Shown: positions 1-7,916, counted from the stretch's first letter. The stretch: 24,673 nt of DNA from DATFKA01 sp042095835 (GCA_042095835.1 JBELML010000095.1:1-24673); one strand, 5' to 3'. Program-made: numbers and translations. Notes: generated by a model from the letters alone, not told the origin.

Positions 1-190
1 CTCGTTGATGCGCTGCATCGCCTGCGTTTTTTGCCTCACTGAACAGCAAAATACCAGCATAAATCTTGTATACTTTATTAATGCCCCATTCCTAAACATC
101 GACTCTCCGGGTATTTTTTTTAGAAGAAAAGGTCATACAAATCTTGCTACCAACACTAGTAGTTGAAAGCAATATTCATTCTAAAACACT

Positions 191-2068
191 ATGACCATGA
201 AAACGCTACATTTCAGCCAGATTTTTACCACTGCTTTAGTATTCCTTTTTATTACTTCAGCGAATGCTCAAAGCCGAAAACCTGTACGGACGAATGTTCC
301 CTCAACCACGATCAAACCAGTTCAGGCAGAGCCAGCTGCCGAAACCTTTGATCCTTCGATTTTTTATAGGCCAATGCCAAAACGGATGCTTGATACACCA
401 ATTGGTCCTGATGGCGACCACGAGCATGATCATGACCGAGAATCCCATCGGATGAGGCCCATAGCTTTGCGCTCAGGTGTCGCCACTCCTAGAAGCACAA
501 CGATCTGGAGTAACACCGCTTTCAAAAAAGCCAATTCAACAGTTAGTTCAGAGGCTCCAGCAACGCGAGCTTATGCCGCCAATAACTTTTGCTCTGCACC
601 AATAGTAGATGCAAGTTTGGCACCTGTCTATGCGAGTGCCAAAGCACATATGCCTTTGTATATTCCCTATCGCCATTCGAAGGCGACCGTATGGCAAGGT
701 TTCTACTACAATAAAGGAACGCTTCATGGTTCAATTGACTATGGAAAAACCAATATCAGCAGAGGGGAAGATCCTGGTTTTGGGGTTTATTCGATTGCAG
801 CAGGACGTGTGACTGACGTGGGTTGGACAGATGGTGGAGGAAATTTCGTCACGATCGAGCACACGGCCCCCAACGGCTATAAATATTTATCGAAATACAT
901 CCATCTTAGAAATGGATATACCCACGATCGCAACAAAACCAAAGCTATTCCCAATAAGAATGCAGATTATATTAAAGTAAAGAAGTACGCGAATAAAAAT
1001 ACCAACAAATTGAGCTGGGGGAAAGAATCACAGAAGGTAAAAGTTAGGAAAGGTCAATATGTAAAAGCGGGACAATTCTTGGCTTATGCAGGAAACACAG
1101 GTGTTGGAGGTATTCGGGTAGCCCTAAAAAGTAATGGTGATTTTTCGAATGCAAATACGCGTAGCTATAATGTCCATCTTCACTTTTCGCTTTATATTAA
1201 AGATGTACGACCAGGCAAATCTGGTTGGATCAAAGTAGATCCTTATGGTGCCTACACCAAAGATAAGGGCAATGATTGTTATGACCTCGGTTCTAATACG
1301 GCGTACAATCGTTTGTTTGCACCATTTTACCCAAGTTTTCACAATGTACCACTGAGTACCATTAATGACTATTGGGGATACTACACAGGTATGGGCATGG
1401 CCCTTCAAACGATTGCAGTAACCAGAAATAGCCAAGGTAAATTGATGGCCGCTGGTTCTTTCCAACGCAAGCTATCCAAATCATGGTACGCTAGATTCTA
1501 TATGACAGGCAGCTCTTTTCAAAACTATTTTAATCAATATAATAAAAAGGGTTTTCGTCCAAGACAAATCAATACGACCAAGGACAGTAGAGGCAAGCTC
1601 CGCTATTCTGTAATTTGGGAGAAAAAACCAGCAGGGGAGAAATATTACTGTTTCTTTGGACGCTCTTCTTCAAACTTCTCGACGCTTTGGGATAAATATG
1701 TCAAGCAACAGAAATACCATTTGGCAGAGCACAATACCTTCACTTTGAATGGCAAGAAGTACCACGCTGGTGTGTTTGTGAAAAGTAGCAATAATGCCTT
1801 CTATGCTTACCACGGGATGAGCTCCACGGCCTTCAATAAGAAATTTAAGGACTTGAGTTCAAAGTGGCAGATTACTTCGATCCACGTTGATGGTAGTAAA
1901 GTGGGAGGTGTATGGAGACCTAAAAAGCAGGGCTATTATGCTTATTATGGCATGACATCCTCTGGCTACCAATCTAGGTTCAACCAAATGTCTAGCAAAG
2001 GTTATCGATTGTACAAAGTCCAAAATTATGCCAACAATACCAAGTTTGCAGCCATTTGGGTCAAGTAG
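191..2068 (+). CDS. Secreted M23-family (LytM-type) metallopeptidase with C-terminal BTRD1-like repeats
   Basis: 625 residues. A signal peptide (hydrophobic core about 9-24, cleavage near ANA-Q) directs export. The peptidase domain, about residues 155-350, has the LytM zinc ligands: H179 and D183 in an HxxxD motif, and H331 in the HLH motif at 329-331; H238 in YIHL is the usual additional histidine. The family cleaves peptide cross-bridges in peptidoglycan, or sometimes other Gly-rich peptides. The segment between H238 and HLH is unusually long (about 90 residues) and Lys/Asn rich. A His/Asp-rich stretch at 74-86 could bind metal. Residues about 433-625 contain four diverged 42-54 residue repeats of the form Y-x-(H/Y)-G-M-(S/T)-S...F...GY+...(A/G)-x-(I/V)-W-x-K, which I recognise as BTRD1/polyglycine-hydrolase-like repeats. 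ATG at 197 (Met3) is an equally good start. Peptidase fold is confident; the substrate is unknown. Confidence 0.88.
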   Translation: MTMKTLHFSQIFTTALVFLFITSANAQSRKPVRTNVPSTTIKPVQAEPAAETFDPSIFYRPMPKRMLDTPIGPDGDHEHDHDRESHRMRPIALRSGVATPRSTTIWSNTAFKKANSTVSSEAPATRAYAANNFCSAPIVDASLAPVYASAKAHMPLYIPYRHSKATVWQGFYYNKGTLHGSIDYGKTNISRGEDPGFGVYSIAAGRVTDVGWTDGGGNFVTIEHTAPNGYKYLSKYIHLRNGYTHDRNKTKAIPNKNADYIKVKKYANKNTNKLSWGKESQKVKVRKGQYVKAGQFLAYAGNTGVGGIRVALKSNGDFSNANTRSYNVHLHFSLYIKDVRPGKSGWIKVDPYGAYTKDKGNDCYDLGSNTAYNRLFAPFYPSFHNVPLSTINDYWGYYTGMGMALQTIAVTRNSQGKLMAAGSFQRKLSKSWYARFYMTGSSFQNYFNQYNKKGFRPRQINTTKDSRGKLRYSVIWEKKPAGEKYYCFFGRSSSNFSTLWDKYVKQQKYHLAEHNTFTLNGKKYHAGVFVKSSNNAFYAYHGMSSTAFNKKFKDLSSKWQITSIHVDGSKVGGVWRPKKQGYYAYYGMTSSGYQSRFNQMSSKGYRLYKVQNYANNTKFAAIWVK

Positions 2069-2102
2069 AGTTGGAAGAAATGTTGTGATGTGATAATGTG
2101 CT

Positions 2103-2141
2103 AATGTTGTAATGATGAAGTAATTCCATCATTACAACATT
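2103..2141. terminator. Perfect 15-bp palindrome between convergent genes; probable bidirectional terminator
   Basis: AATGTTGTAATGATG at 2103-2117 is exactly complementary to 2127-2141, with a 9-base loop. It is the only strong structure in the gap between the M23 peptidase and the convergent transporter. Weaker complementarity continues on both sides (about 2080-2157) because the motif TGTTGTAATG/GATGTGATAATG recurs. No long T tract follows on either strand, so it may act as a terminator or be a dispersed palindromic repeat. Confidence 0.6.
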
Positions 2142-2161
2142 TCAACATTACATCAGTAAAA

Positions 2162-3031
2162 TTAGGTAATCGCAATCAAGCCGATCGCAATCAGGGCACA
2201 GGCGAGACCGATGGTATTGATCCTTGAAAATTTTTCTTTAAAAATCCAGAGTGCTAGTAGAGATGATAAAACAATGATACTCACATTGTTGATCGGAAAG
2301 ACGACGGAGCCATCCCACTTTTGGCCAATGGTCTCCATAAGAAAATAGATAGAACCAAAATTGACCACTCCTAATACGGTACCCACCGCAATTTCTTTGT
2401 AAGAAAATCGAATTTTCCCTATCAATAAGCCTCCAATAAGAACTACATTGCCCAGCAAACCCGCGATTCCAAAAATCAGGGCCACAAAACCTAGATTGGC
2501 CCCATTTCCTGTCATCCTTTCTACCTTGAAAAGTAAAATATCAACCAAGGCACTGGAGAGTAGGGTATAGAGCGGGAATAAGTATAAATACCATTGTTTA
2601 GTTTTGAGACCACCTGCTTCCTTTTCGGGCCAATTGATTAATAAGATGGCGGTCAAGGCGAGAACAATGCCTAAAATCTTTAATAGCGTGACCTCTTCCT
2701 GAAAGGCAAGTATAGTATACAATACCGTAAGGACTAAGGACATCTTCTGCATAACCGCAGCAATGGTCACGCTGAAATAACCAACGGTCATAGCCGTAAT
2801 ATTGAAGCCGGTGATAAAGATGAAGCCTAAAAAGAGGGCATAAGGGAACCAGGCTTCGCCAACCATTTCCATGGAAAAGGGGAAACTTCCTTGACTCAAC
2901 CAAGCCGTGAGGACGCATGCCAGGTAATTTATACAAATGGTAGGAAAGATTTGAATATTAAAAACACCTAAGCTTTTAAAGATCAAAACAATCGCGGTAG
3001 AACAAAGAATGGAAAGTATTAAAAAGATCAT
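2162..3031 (-). CDS. EamA/DMT-superfamily transporter-like membrane protein
   Basis: 289 residues, almost entirely hydrophobic, with about ten predicted membrane helices in two halves of five: about 1-135, then about 145-289 after the charged linker NWPEKEAGG. This length and layout are typical of the EamA (drug/metabolite transporter) family in the inner membrane. The end of the first half (LLKILGIVLALTAILLINWP) and of the second (INTIGLACALIAIGLIAI) match the paired 'G-x-x-L...G' final helices of EamA repeats. The short charged segment FKEKFS lies before the last helix, as is usual. The substrate cannot be read from the sequence. The gene is monocistronic here, divergent from the DUF1599 gene with 83 bases between starts, and convergent with the peptidase gene. 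Confidence 0.82.
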   Translation of the reverse strand: MIFLILSILCSTAIVLIFKSLGVFNIQIFPTICINYLACVLTAWLSQGSFPFSMEMVGEAWFPYALFLGFIFITGFNITAMTVGYFSVTIAAVMQKMSLVLTVLYTILAFQEEVTLLKILGIVLALTAILLINWPEKEAGGLKTKQWYLYLFPLYTLLSSALVDILLFKVERMTGNGANLGFVALIFGIAGLLGNVVLIGGLLIGKIRFSYKEIAVGTVLGVVNFGSIYFLMETIGQKWDGSVVFPINNVSIIVLSSLLALWIFKEKFSRINTIGLACALIAIGLIAIT

Positions 3032-3068
3032 TCATCAAGATTAACGAGCTATTCACAAAGATCAGGGT

Positions 3069-3097
3069 TTGAAACCAAAATAGAAGTTCTATCTTTG
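3069..3097 (+). promoter_or_regulatory. Bacteroidota-type promoter (TTG ... TATCTTTG) for the DUF1599 gene
   Basis: TATCTTTG at 3090-3097 fits the primary-sigma -7 consensus TAnnTTTG of Bacteroidota. TTG at 3069-3071 lies 18 bases upstream, near the spacing expected for the -33 element. Initiation a few bases after 3097 would leave a leader of only about 13 bases before the TTG start at 3115. Confidence 0.6.
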
Positions 3098-3114
3098 CCA
3101 AAAATAATACGCTT

Positions 3115-3663
3115 TTGGAAAAAACACTCCAACAGTACGATACGGCTTTAAACAGTTGCAAAGATATCTTTCTTAAGAAAACCAAAGATTATGGTACCGC
3201 CTGGAGAATTCTACGGCCATCTTCTTTGACAGATCAGATCATGATTAAAGCCAAACGTATCCGTACTATAGAAGAGCTGAAGACTCAAAAAGTGGGCGAT
3301 TCTACAACTACCGAGTTTATAGGTATCGTCAACTATAGTATTATGGCACTTTTACAGTTGGAGATGCCCGCGACTGAGGATTTAGAACTAGATTTGGATT
3401 CTGCCCAGCAGCTATATGAAGACAAAGCTTCTTTGACCAGAGATTTGATGATTCGTAAGAATCACGATTATGGAGAAGCTTGGCGAGATATGCGCATCAG
3501 TTCTTTGACGGATTTAATCCTTATGAAGCTTTTGCGTGTTAAACAAATCGAAGATCAGGATGGAAAGACTTTGATCTCCGAAGGATTAGATGCGAACTAT
3601 CAGGACATTATGAATTATGCCCTATTCGCATTGATAAAAATAGAAGAAGATACCTTAGGGTAG
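3115..3663 (+). CDS. Tandem DUF1599 protein (nucleotide modification associated domain 1)
   Basis: 182 residues made of two copies of one domain. Copy 1 is about residues 8-84 and copy 2 about 101-178. Both carry the signature DYGxAWR (25-31 and 118-124), then R-x-SSLTD-x-I-x-x-K and the ending (F/Y)x-x-I-x-NY-x-x-x-AL. DUF1599 is an all-helical family related to MazG-like and base-modification-associated proteins; no reaction is established to my knowledge. The start must be TTG at 3115: an in-frame stop lies at 3070-3072 and no ATG or GTG lies between them. A TATCTTTG promoter box ends 17 bases before this start. It precedes the DoxX-like gene, an arrangement I recall from other Bacteroidota, so co-transcription is likely. 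Confidence 0.85.
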   Translation: MEKTLQQYDTALNSCKDIFLKKTKDYGTAWRILRPSSLTDQIMIKAKRIRTIEELKTQKVGDSTTTEFIGIVNYSIMALLQLEMPATEDLELDLDSAQQLYEDKASLTRDLMIRKNHDYGEAWRDMRISSLTDLILMKLLRVKQIEDQDGKTLISEGLDANYQDIMNYALFALIKIEEDTLG

Positions 3664-3726
3664 TACATTTGTCTGTACCATTTTTAGCGTCAGACAACCA
3701 TTACAAAATATATTATTTGATTACGC

Positions 3727-5310
3727 ATGACACTTGGAGTACTAATCGTTTATATAGCCATTGCCGCCATCCTTATAACCGGAATTGTAGGTTTCGTTTT
3801 TAAAAAGGTGGATAATTGGCTCGTGAGTTTACTGCAAAATTTTGCCGGAGCCTTATTTATTTTCTCTGGTTGGGTCAAAGCTGTTGATCCTTTAGGTACA
3901 GCCTATAAAATGGAGCAATACTTCGCAGAATTTGAAGCGACCTTTGAGGTGACAGCCCTCAATTTTATTGCGCCTTTATTTCCCTGGTTGATGAATTATG
4001 TCAACAGCTTTTCAGTATTTATGATCGTTCTGGAAATTGTACTTGGCGTAATGCTACTACTGGGTTCACAACGCAAACTGACTGCCTGGCTTTTCTTCCT
4101 GATTGTAGGCTTCTTTACCTTCCTGACGGGTTTTACCTATTTGACGGGATACGTTCCACAAGAAAAGGTGGTGGTATTAGAGAAAGATGGGGCAAGCACC
4201 AAGTCTTTAATCTCAGAAACTGCTGATCTGTTGACTGATGGCTACGTCGGTAAAGATACCTTAGAAGGGAATTTTTTCAAATTTGGAACCTGGATGCCTT
4301 ATCAGGAGACCAATATGCGGGTGACAGATTGTGGCTGTTTTGGTGACTTTATCAAGCTGAAGCCGAAGACTTCTTTTTTCAAAGATATATTATTGCTAAT
4401 TCCAGCGCTGATTTTCTTATTGGGTTGGAAAAAAATGCATCAGCTTTTCAGTAAGAGTACCAGGAATGCGGTTGTTTTGCTAACCTTGGGTGGTATTCTG
4501 GTCTATTGTTTCAGTAATTATGTTTGGGATATTCCACATGCCGATTTCCGACCTTTCCGCAAAGGCGTAAATGTCTACGAGCAGAAACAGGCAGAATACG
4601 AAGCTGAAATTAATAAAGAGGTTATTTATGTCGTAAAAGAACTCGCTACGGGCAATGTATTAGAGCTGTCTTATGATCAGTATATGGGCAACGCCTACAA
4701 ATACCTAAATACTGATAATTACGAGCAAATTGATCAAATTGAAGGCGAACCAGCTATCCCGCATACCAAAATTAGTGAGTTTGATGCTATCGACTTTGAA
4801 GGAAATGAGATGGGAGATGAATTATTACAAAAAACGGGCTATGTCTTCATGATTGTGGCTTATGATCTGCACGATGAAGTAAGTAGAAAAAATATCACTA
4901 TTCAGGATACCAGCTATGTGAGAGATACTATTGAGGCAGGAGATAGCATCCGTGTAGAATTGAAAATAGATGATATCAAGGAGAAGGTGGTGACCCAAGA
5001 TGTTTACAACTGGGACTTGGATTATAACAAGCGCTGGTCAGAGGTGGTGAACCCTGTTCTAGATGAAGCTATGAAGGCGGGTGTTGATGTGTACGCTTTG
5101 ACCGCTTTCGCCTCTGAGGAGATGATCGAGGACTTTAAACACAATACTCAGAGTGCCTATCCATTTTACCTGGCAGATGATATCCTATTGAAAACCATTG
5201 TACGATCCAATCCAGGCGTCGTTTTGATGAAAGATGGGACCATTATTAAGAAATGGCATTTTACGAAATTTCCTGACTTTGCTACTTTGCAAGCTGCCTA
5301 TTTGCAGTAA
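3727..5310 (+). CDS. DoxX/BT_3928-type membrane protein fused to a thioredoxin-like domain
   Basis: 527 residues. The N-terminal part has membrane helices at about 5-25, 33-52, 93-112, 118-140, 218-234 and 248-266. The DoxX-like signature FSGWVKAVDPLGTAY lies at 46-60. The periplasmic-side motif CGCFGD at 202-207 is the cysteine motif seen in MauE/DoxD-like proteins, which are linked to disulfide or quinone redox chemistry. Residues about 370-527 resemble a thioredoxin fold (VFMIVAYDL, then VDVYALTAF, then the ending NPGVVLMKDGTIIKKWHF) but lack a CxxC, so this domain is unlikely to be a classical oxidoreductase. BT_3928 family members often sit after a DUF1599 gene, as here, 63 bases downstream. 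Membership is confident; the biochemical role is not known. Confidence 0.84.
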   Translation: MTLGVLIVYIAIAAILITGIVGFVFKKVDNWLVSLLQNFAGALFIFSGWVKAVDPLGTAYKMEQYFAEFEATFEVTALNFIAPLFPWLMNYVNSFSVFMIVLEIVLGVMLLLGSQRKLTAWLFFLIVGFFTFLTGFTYLTGYVPQEKVVVLEKDGASTKSLISETADLLTDGYVGKDTLEGNFFKFGTWMPYQETNMRVTDCGCFGDFIKLKPKTSFFKDILLLIPALIFLLGWKKMHQLFSKSTRNAVVLLTLGGILVYCFSNYVWDIPHADFRPFRKGVNVYEQKQAEYEAEINKEVIYVVKELATGNVLELSYDQYMGNAYKYLNTDNYEQIDQIEGEPAIPHTKISEFDAIDFEGNEMGDELLQKTGYVFMIVAYDLHDEVSRKNITIQDTSYVRDTIEAGDSIRVELKIDDIKEKVVTQDVYNWDLDYNKRWSEVVNPVLDEAMKAGVDVYALTAFASEEMIEDFKHNTQSAYPFYLADDILLKTIVRSNPGVVLMKDGTIIKKWHFTKFPDFATLQAAYLQ

Positions 5311-5324
5311 GAAATTGTTTAATA

Positions 5325-5348
5325 TTAGCTTATTTTAAAATAGGCTAA
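5325..5348 (+). terminator. AT-rich 12-bp palindrome after the DoxX-like gene; weak terminator candidate
   Basis: TTAGCTTATTTT (5325-5336) can pair with AAAATAGGCTAA (5337-5348) with a single G-T wobble. It starts 15 bases after the upstream stop codon. There is no loop to spare (the centre must open) and no T tract follows, so termination is uncertain. It also lies within 45 bases of the nusB start and could bind a regulator instead. Confidence 0.35.
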
Positions 5349-5380
5349 GGGATTTGTTCGATAAAGATTGAATAAAATAA

Positions 5381-5388
5381 TATATTTG
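5381..5388 (+). promoter_or_regulatory. Promoter -7-like box TATATTTG immediately before nusB
   Basis: The octamer fits TAnnTTTG exactly and ends 5 bases before the nusB ATG. If it is a real -7 element, transcription would begin within a base or two of the start codon, giving a leaderless mRNA. The best upstream TTTG (5353-5356) is 24 bases away, a little far for a -33 element, so the call is moderate. Confidence 0.45.
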
Positions 5389-5393
5389 AAATC

Positions 5394-6329
5394 ATGTTAA
5401 GTAGACGCAATGTACGGGTGAAGATTATGCAAGTCTTATATGCCATGGGGCGCGATAGCGAACTTCAATTGGACCAAGCCCTGCATAGTTACCGACAAAG
5501 GATTGCGCAATCCTACGAGCTTTACTTATTTACGCTTCGTTATGTCTTGACTATTAGCCAATATGCCCGTCAAGATGAAGTGAAGAAGAAGGCTAAATTA
5601 AGGCCTACTGAACAAGATAAATCATTCACTGCTCGTTTGGCGGATCATCCTATTATGGAATCTATCCATACCAACGAGGGTTTGTTGCGTCTTTTTCGAC
5701 TTCACCAGCTAGAAAAGAAGTTGGATGAAGATACGGTAAGGCTTGTTTATAGTGAGTTTGCTCAAAAAGAAGAATACAAAACCTATGCTTCGAAGAAGGT
5801 CGTTTCTGATGAGGAGCAAATACAAATGCTGCTAGATTTATTCAAAAGCTGCATCAATAACGAATCTTTTACAGAAGCGCTTGAGGATCATTATCCCAAC
5901 TGGTTGGATGATAAATCACTCGTTATTGGGGTCATCAAAAAGAATATAAAAGCGCTACCTGTTGAAAGTGACTTTCATGAAGAATATCGTCCAAGTAAAG
6001 AAGCTACAAGTGAATTCGGAGAAGCATTGGTCGAGAAAGTTTGTAGCCAAGATGAGGCACTGCTAGCCATTATTGAGCCAACACTTAATAACTGGGATGT
6101 AGAGCGGGTAGCTATCATTGACATGATTTTAATCAAAATGGCGGTGGTGGAATTCATGGATTTTGCTTCCATACCAACGAAAGTGACCTTGAACGAATTC
6201 GTGGAAATATCCAAATCGTATAGCACCGACAAGAGTAAGGACTTTATCAACGGTATTCTAGATCGCTTGCTTAAAAAATTGACAAAAGAAGGTAAAATAG
6301 TTAAAAAAGGAAGAGGCTTAATTGAATAA
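5394..6329 (+). CDS. nusB: Transcription antitermination factor NusB, long Bacteroidota form
   Basis: 311 residues, more than twice the length of the E. coli protein, as is normal in Bacteroidota. The N-terminus LSRRNVRVKIMQVLYA is the typical first helix with its Arg-rich RNA-contacting start. After a long lineage-specific middle (about 30-210), the conserved C-terminal half appears: NWDVERVAIIDMILIKMAV (233-251), then IPTKVTLNEFVEISKSYS (260-277), then FINGILDRL (284-292). NusB binds boxA RNA with NusE/S10 and promotes antitermination, mainly of rRNA operons, in the cytoplasm. The C-terminus is Lys rich. The gene stands between the DoxX-like gene (83 bases upstream) and ompA1 (99 bases downstream). 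The ATG start is supported by the family N-terminus and by the -7 box directly in front of it. Confidence 0.93.
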   Translation: MLSRRNVRVKIMQVLYAMGRDSELQLDQALHSYRQRIAQSYELYLFTLRYVLTISQYARQDEVKKKAKLRPTEQDKSFTARLADHPIMESIHTNEGLLRLFRLHQLEKKLDEDTVRLVYSEFAQKEEYKTYASKKVVSDEEQIQMLLDLFKSCINNESFTEALEDHYPNWLDDKSLVIGVIKKNIKALPVESDFHEEYRPSKEATSEFGEALVEKVCSQDEALLAIIEPTLNNWDVERVAIIDMILIKMAVVEFMDFASIPTKVTLNEFVEISKSYSTDKSKDFINGILDRLLKKLTKEGKIVKKGRGLIE

Positions 6330-6343
6330 GCTATTCCCAAAAA

Positions 6344-6408
6344 CCGACGAGAAAAAATTGATCTATTAATAGATGGAGCTACCAACTGCAAAGTAGGTAT
6401 CTCGTTGG
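6344..6408 (+). promoter_or_regulatory. Structured leader upstream of ompA1 (outer 8-bp stem enclosing a perfect 14-bp palindrome)
   Basis: CCGACGAG (6344-6351) pairs with CTCGTTGG (6401-6408) through 8 bp including one G-T wobble. Inside it lies ATCTATTAATAGAT (6361-6374), a perfect 7+7 palindrome. CTAC/GTAG at about 6380-6396 could form a second inner hairpin. The whole sits between the nusB stop and the ompA1 ATG at 6429. It may be a cis-acting RNA structure or the palindrome may be an operator. It matches no riboswitch class I know. Confidence 0.35.
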
Positions 6409-6428
6409 CTTTAACTAATATACCAAGC

Positions 6429-7862
6429 ATGAAAAATGTACTGATCAGCCTAGTGTTACTTGTAATACTTGGTTGTACCCCACAATTCGTACAAGCTCAA
6501 TACAGCACTAATCAGGAGGCTGTATCGATTCGAGCAGCTTTTCCGAATTATCAATTTCAATTCGCAAATGATTTTCGTTCAGCGGACTTCACCTTTGGTC
6601 TTCAACTAGAATATACCAAGCATTTAAGCGAAGCATTTAATCTAGCTATCCCACTAACGCTAGGTGCCGCAGATTATCCCTTGAATGGAGATCGGAATAA
6701 TGTCAAGAGAGACTTATTTATGAGTTTGGATGCTCTTTTGCAATTGAAGTTATTTAAGCCAGACCAGTTCCTCAATCCTGCCCTTTATTTTGGAGTTGGA
6801 GGTAACCTTGAAAGCACTGATCACTTTAATTTTGCAATACCACTTGGTATCGTATTGGATATGCGCCTCAGCGAATTCATCTACCTTTCCCCTAAAATAG
6901 AGTACCGCGTTGGATTTGAGGATGATAGAGATAATTTTATGCCAGCCATTGGTCTAAAGGTATTAATGGGTGAAGGTGGGCCTCAAGAGCCAAGTATACA
7001 AGATAGAGATGGCGATGGTATTGCAGATGACCAGGATTTATGCCCGGATCAAGCAGGTACCGCTGCCTTGAATGGCTGTCCAGACCAAGACGGAGATGGC
7101 ATTGCAGATGGAGAAGATAATTGCCCCACAGAAGCTGGACCTAGAGCGACTAATGGTTGTCCAGATAATGATAGTGACGGTATTCCAAATGCGGAGGATC
7201 AGTGTCCAGACCAAGCTGGTCCAGCATCTAATAATGGATGTCCGGTACAAGATCAAGATAATGATGGAATTGCCGATGATCAAGACCAATGCCCGACTCA
7301 GCCTGGTAGTGCCGCTCTAAACGGTTGCCCAGATCAGGATGGAGATGGCATCGCAGATAATGAAGACCAGTGTCCAACCGTACCAGGACCTCGATTGACC
7401 AATGGTTGTCCAGATAATGACAGTGACGGTGTGCCAGATGCCAGCGATCGCTGTCCGAATACACCTGGTACGATCAACAATAACGGCTGCCCAGAATTGG
7501 CAGAAGAGGATAAGCAAACGCTAGAGTTTGCCGCTCAAAATATTCAATTCGAAACGGCAAGTTCCTTTTTGAAAAGTGTTTCTAGGCCTATTCTAGAGCA
7601 GGTGGCTGATATTATGCGCCGTTATCCTGGTTTTAGACTATCTATCGATGGTCATACGGATAGTATAGGTAGTGCACTCAATAATCAACGGCTTTCGGAG
7701 CGCCGTGCCAAGACTTGTTATGACTATTTGGTAGCGCAGGGAATCAGTGCAGAGCGCATGAGTTTCCAGGGACTTGGAGAAGCCGAACCAATCGCTGATA
7801 ATCGTACCAAGGAAGGACGAGAGCTGAACCGGCGGGTGGAGTTCAACATCATTCAGAATTAA
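6429..7862 (+). CDS. OmpA-family outer-membrane protein with six thrombospondin type-3 repeats
   Basis: 477 residues from ATG 6429; an upstream in-frame TTG (6405) would spoil the signal peptide. Signal peptide 1-23, cut at VQA-QYS. Residues about 24-185 form a predicted beta-barrel with alternating hydrophobic strands, including EYRVGFEDDRDN. Residues 192-355 are six calcium-binding thrombospondin type-3 repeats of 27 residues (consensus DxDGDGIADxEDxCPxxxGxxxxNGCP), with two extra residues after the third. The C-terminal OmpA domain, about 365-477, keeps the peptidoglycan-binding signature GHTDSIGSALNNQRLSERRA; D411 and R426 correspond to the residues that clamp meso-diaminopimelate in E. 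coli OmpA. The protein should link the outer membrane to the cell wall. It is the first of two tandem paralogues, both ending EFNIIQN. Confidence 0.93.
   Translation: MKNVLISLVLLVILGCTPQFVQAQYSTNQEAVSIRAAFPNYQFQFANDFRSADFTFGLQLEYTKHLSEAFNLAIPLTLGAADYPLNGDRNNVKRDLFMSLDALLQLKLFKPDQFLNPALYFGVGGNLESTDHFNFAIPLGIVLDMRLSEFIYLSPKIEYRVGFEDDRDNFMPAIGLKVLMGEGGPQEPSIQDRDGDGIADDQDLCPDQAGTAALNGCPDQDGDGIADGEDNCPTEAGPRATNGCPDNDSDGIPNAEDQCPDQAGPASNNGCPVQDQDNDGIADDQDQCPTQPGSAALNGCPDQDGDGIADNEDQCPTVPGPRLTNGCPDNDSDGVPDASDRCPNTPGTINNNGCPELAEEDKQTLEFAAQNIQFETASSFLKSVSRPILEQVADIMRRYPGFRLSIDGHTDSIGSALNNQRLSERRAKTCYDYLVAQGISAERMSFQGLGEAEPIADNRTKEGRELNRRVEFNIIQN
7002..7493 (+). repeat. Six 81-bp in-gene repeats (thrombospondin type-3 array) in ompA1
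   Basis: Each 81-base unit encodes 27 residues with one DxDxDG calcium loop and two cysteines. Units 1-3 and 4-6 look like a duplicated triplet: units 1 and 4 carry AALNGCP, 2 and 5 carry TNGCP with GPR, and 3 and 6 begin DNDSDG and end NNGCP. A six-base insertion (VQ) separates the two triplets. Confidence 0.9.
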
Positions 7863-7916
7863 TTAGACGATCAAATATCATTATGATATTCTACTAAAAT
7901 ATCGTAATTTAAGAGG

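Noticed and set aside
2..172. Open frame at the left edge that could be the tail of an upstream gene
   Set aside because: No family resemblance, Cys/Phe-rich composition, and the frame has no anchor inside the window. A 5-bp hairpin at 7-19 with T6 at 27-32 is also too weak to call a terminator.
6405..6428. Earlier TTG start for ompA1
   Set aside because: It would put eight extra residues before a complete signal peptide, and it overlaps the leader stem; the ATG at 6429 lines up with the paralogue.
6429..6500. Lipoprotein signal in ompA1 (ILGC near residue 16)
   Set aside because: The residue before Gly is Leu, and a standard signal peptidase I site (VQA-QYS) follows at the same place as in the paralogue.
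7002..7493. CRISPR-like regular repeat array
   Set aside because: The 81-base periodicity is in frame and encodes thrombospondin type-3 repeats; there are no unique spacers. The same applies to 8690-9256.
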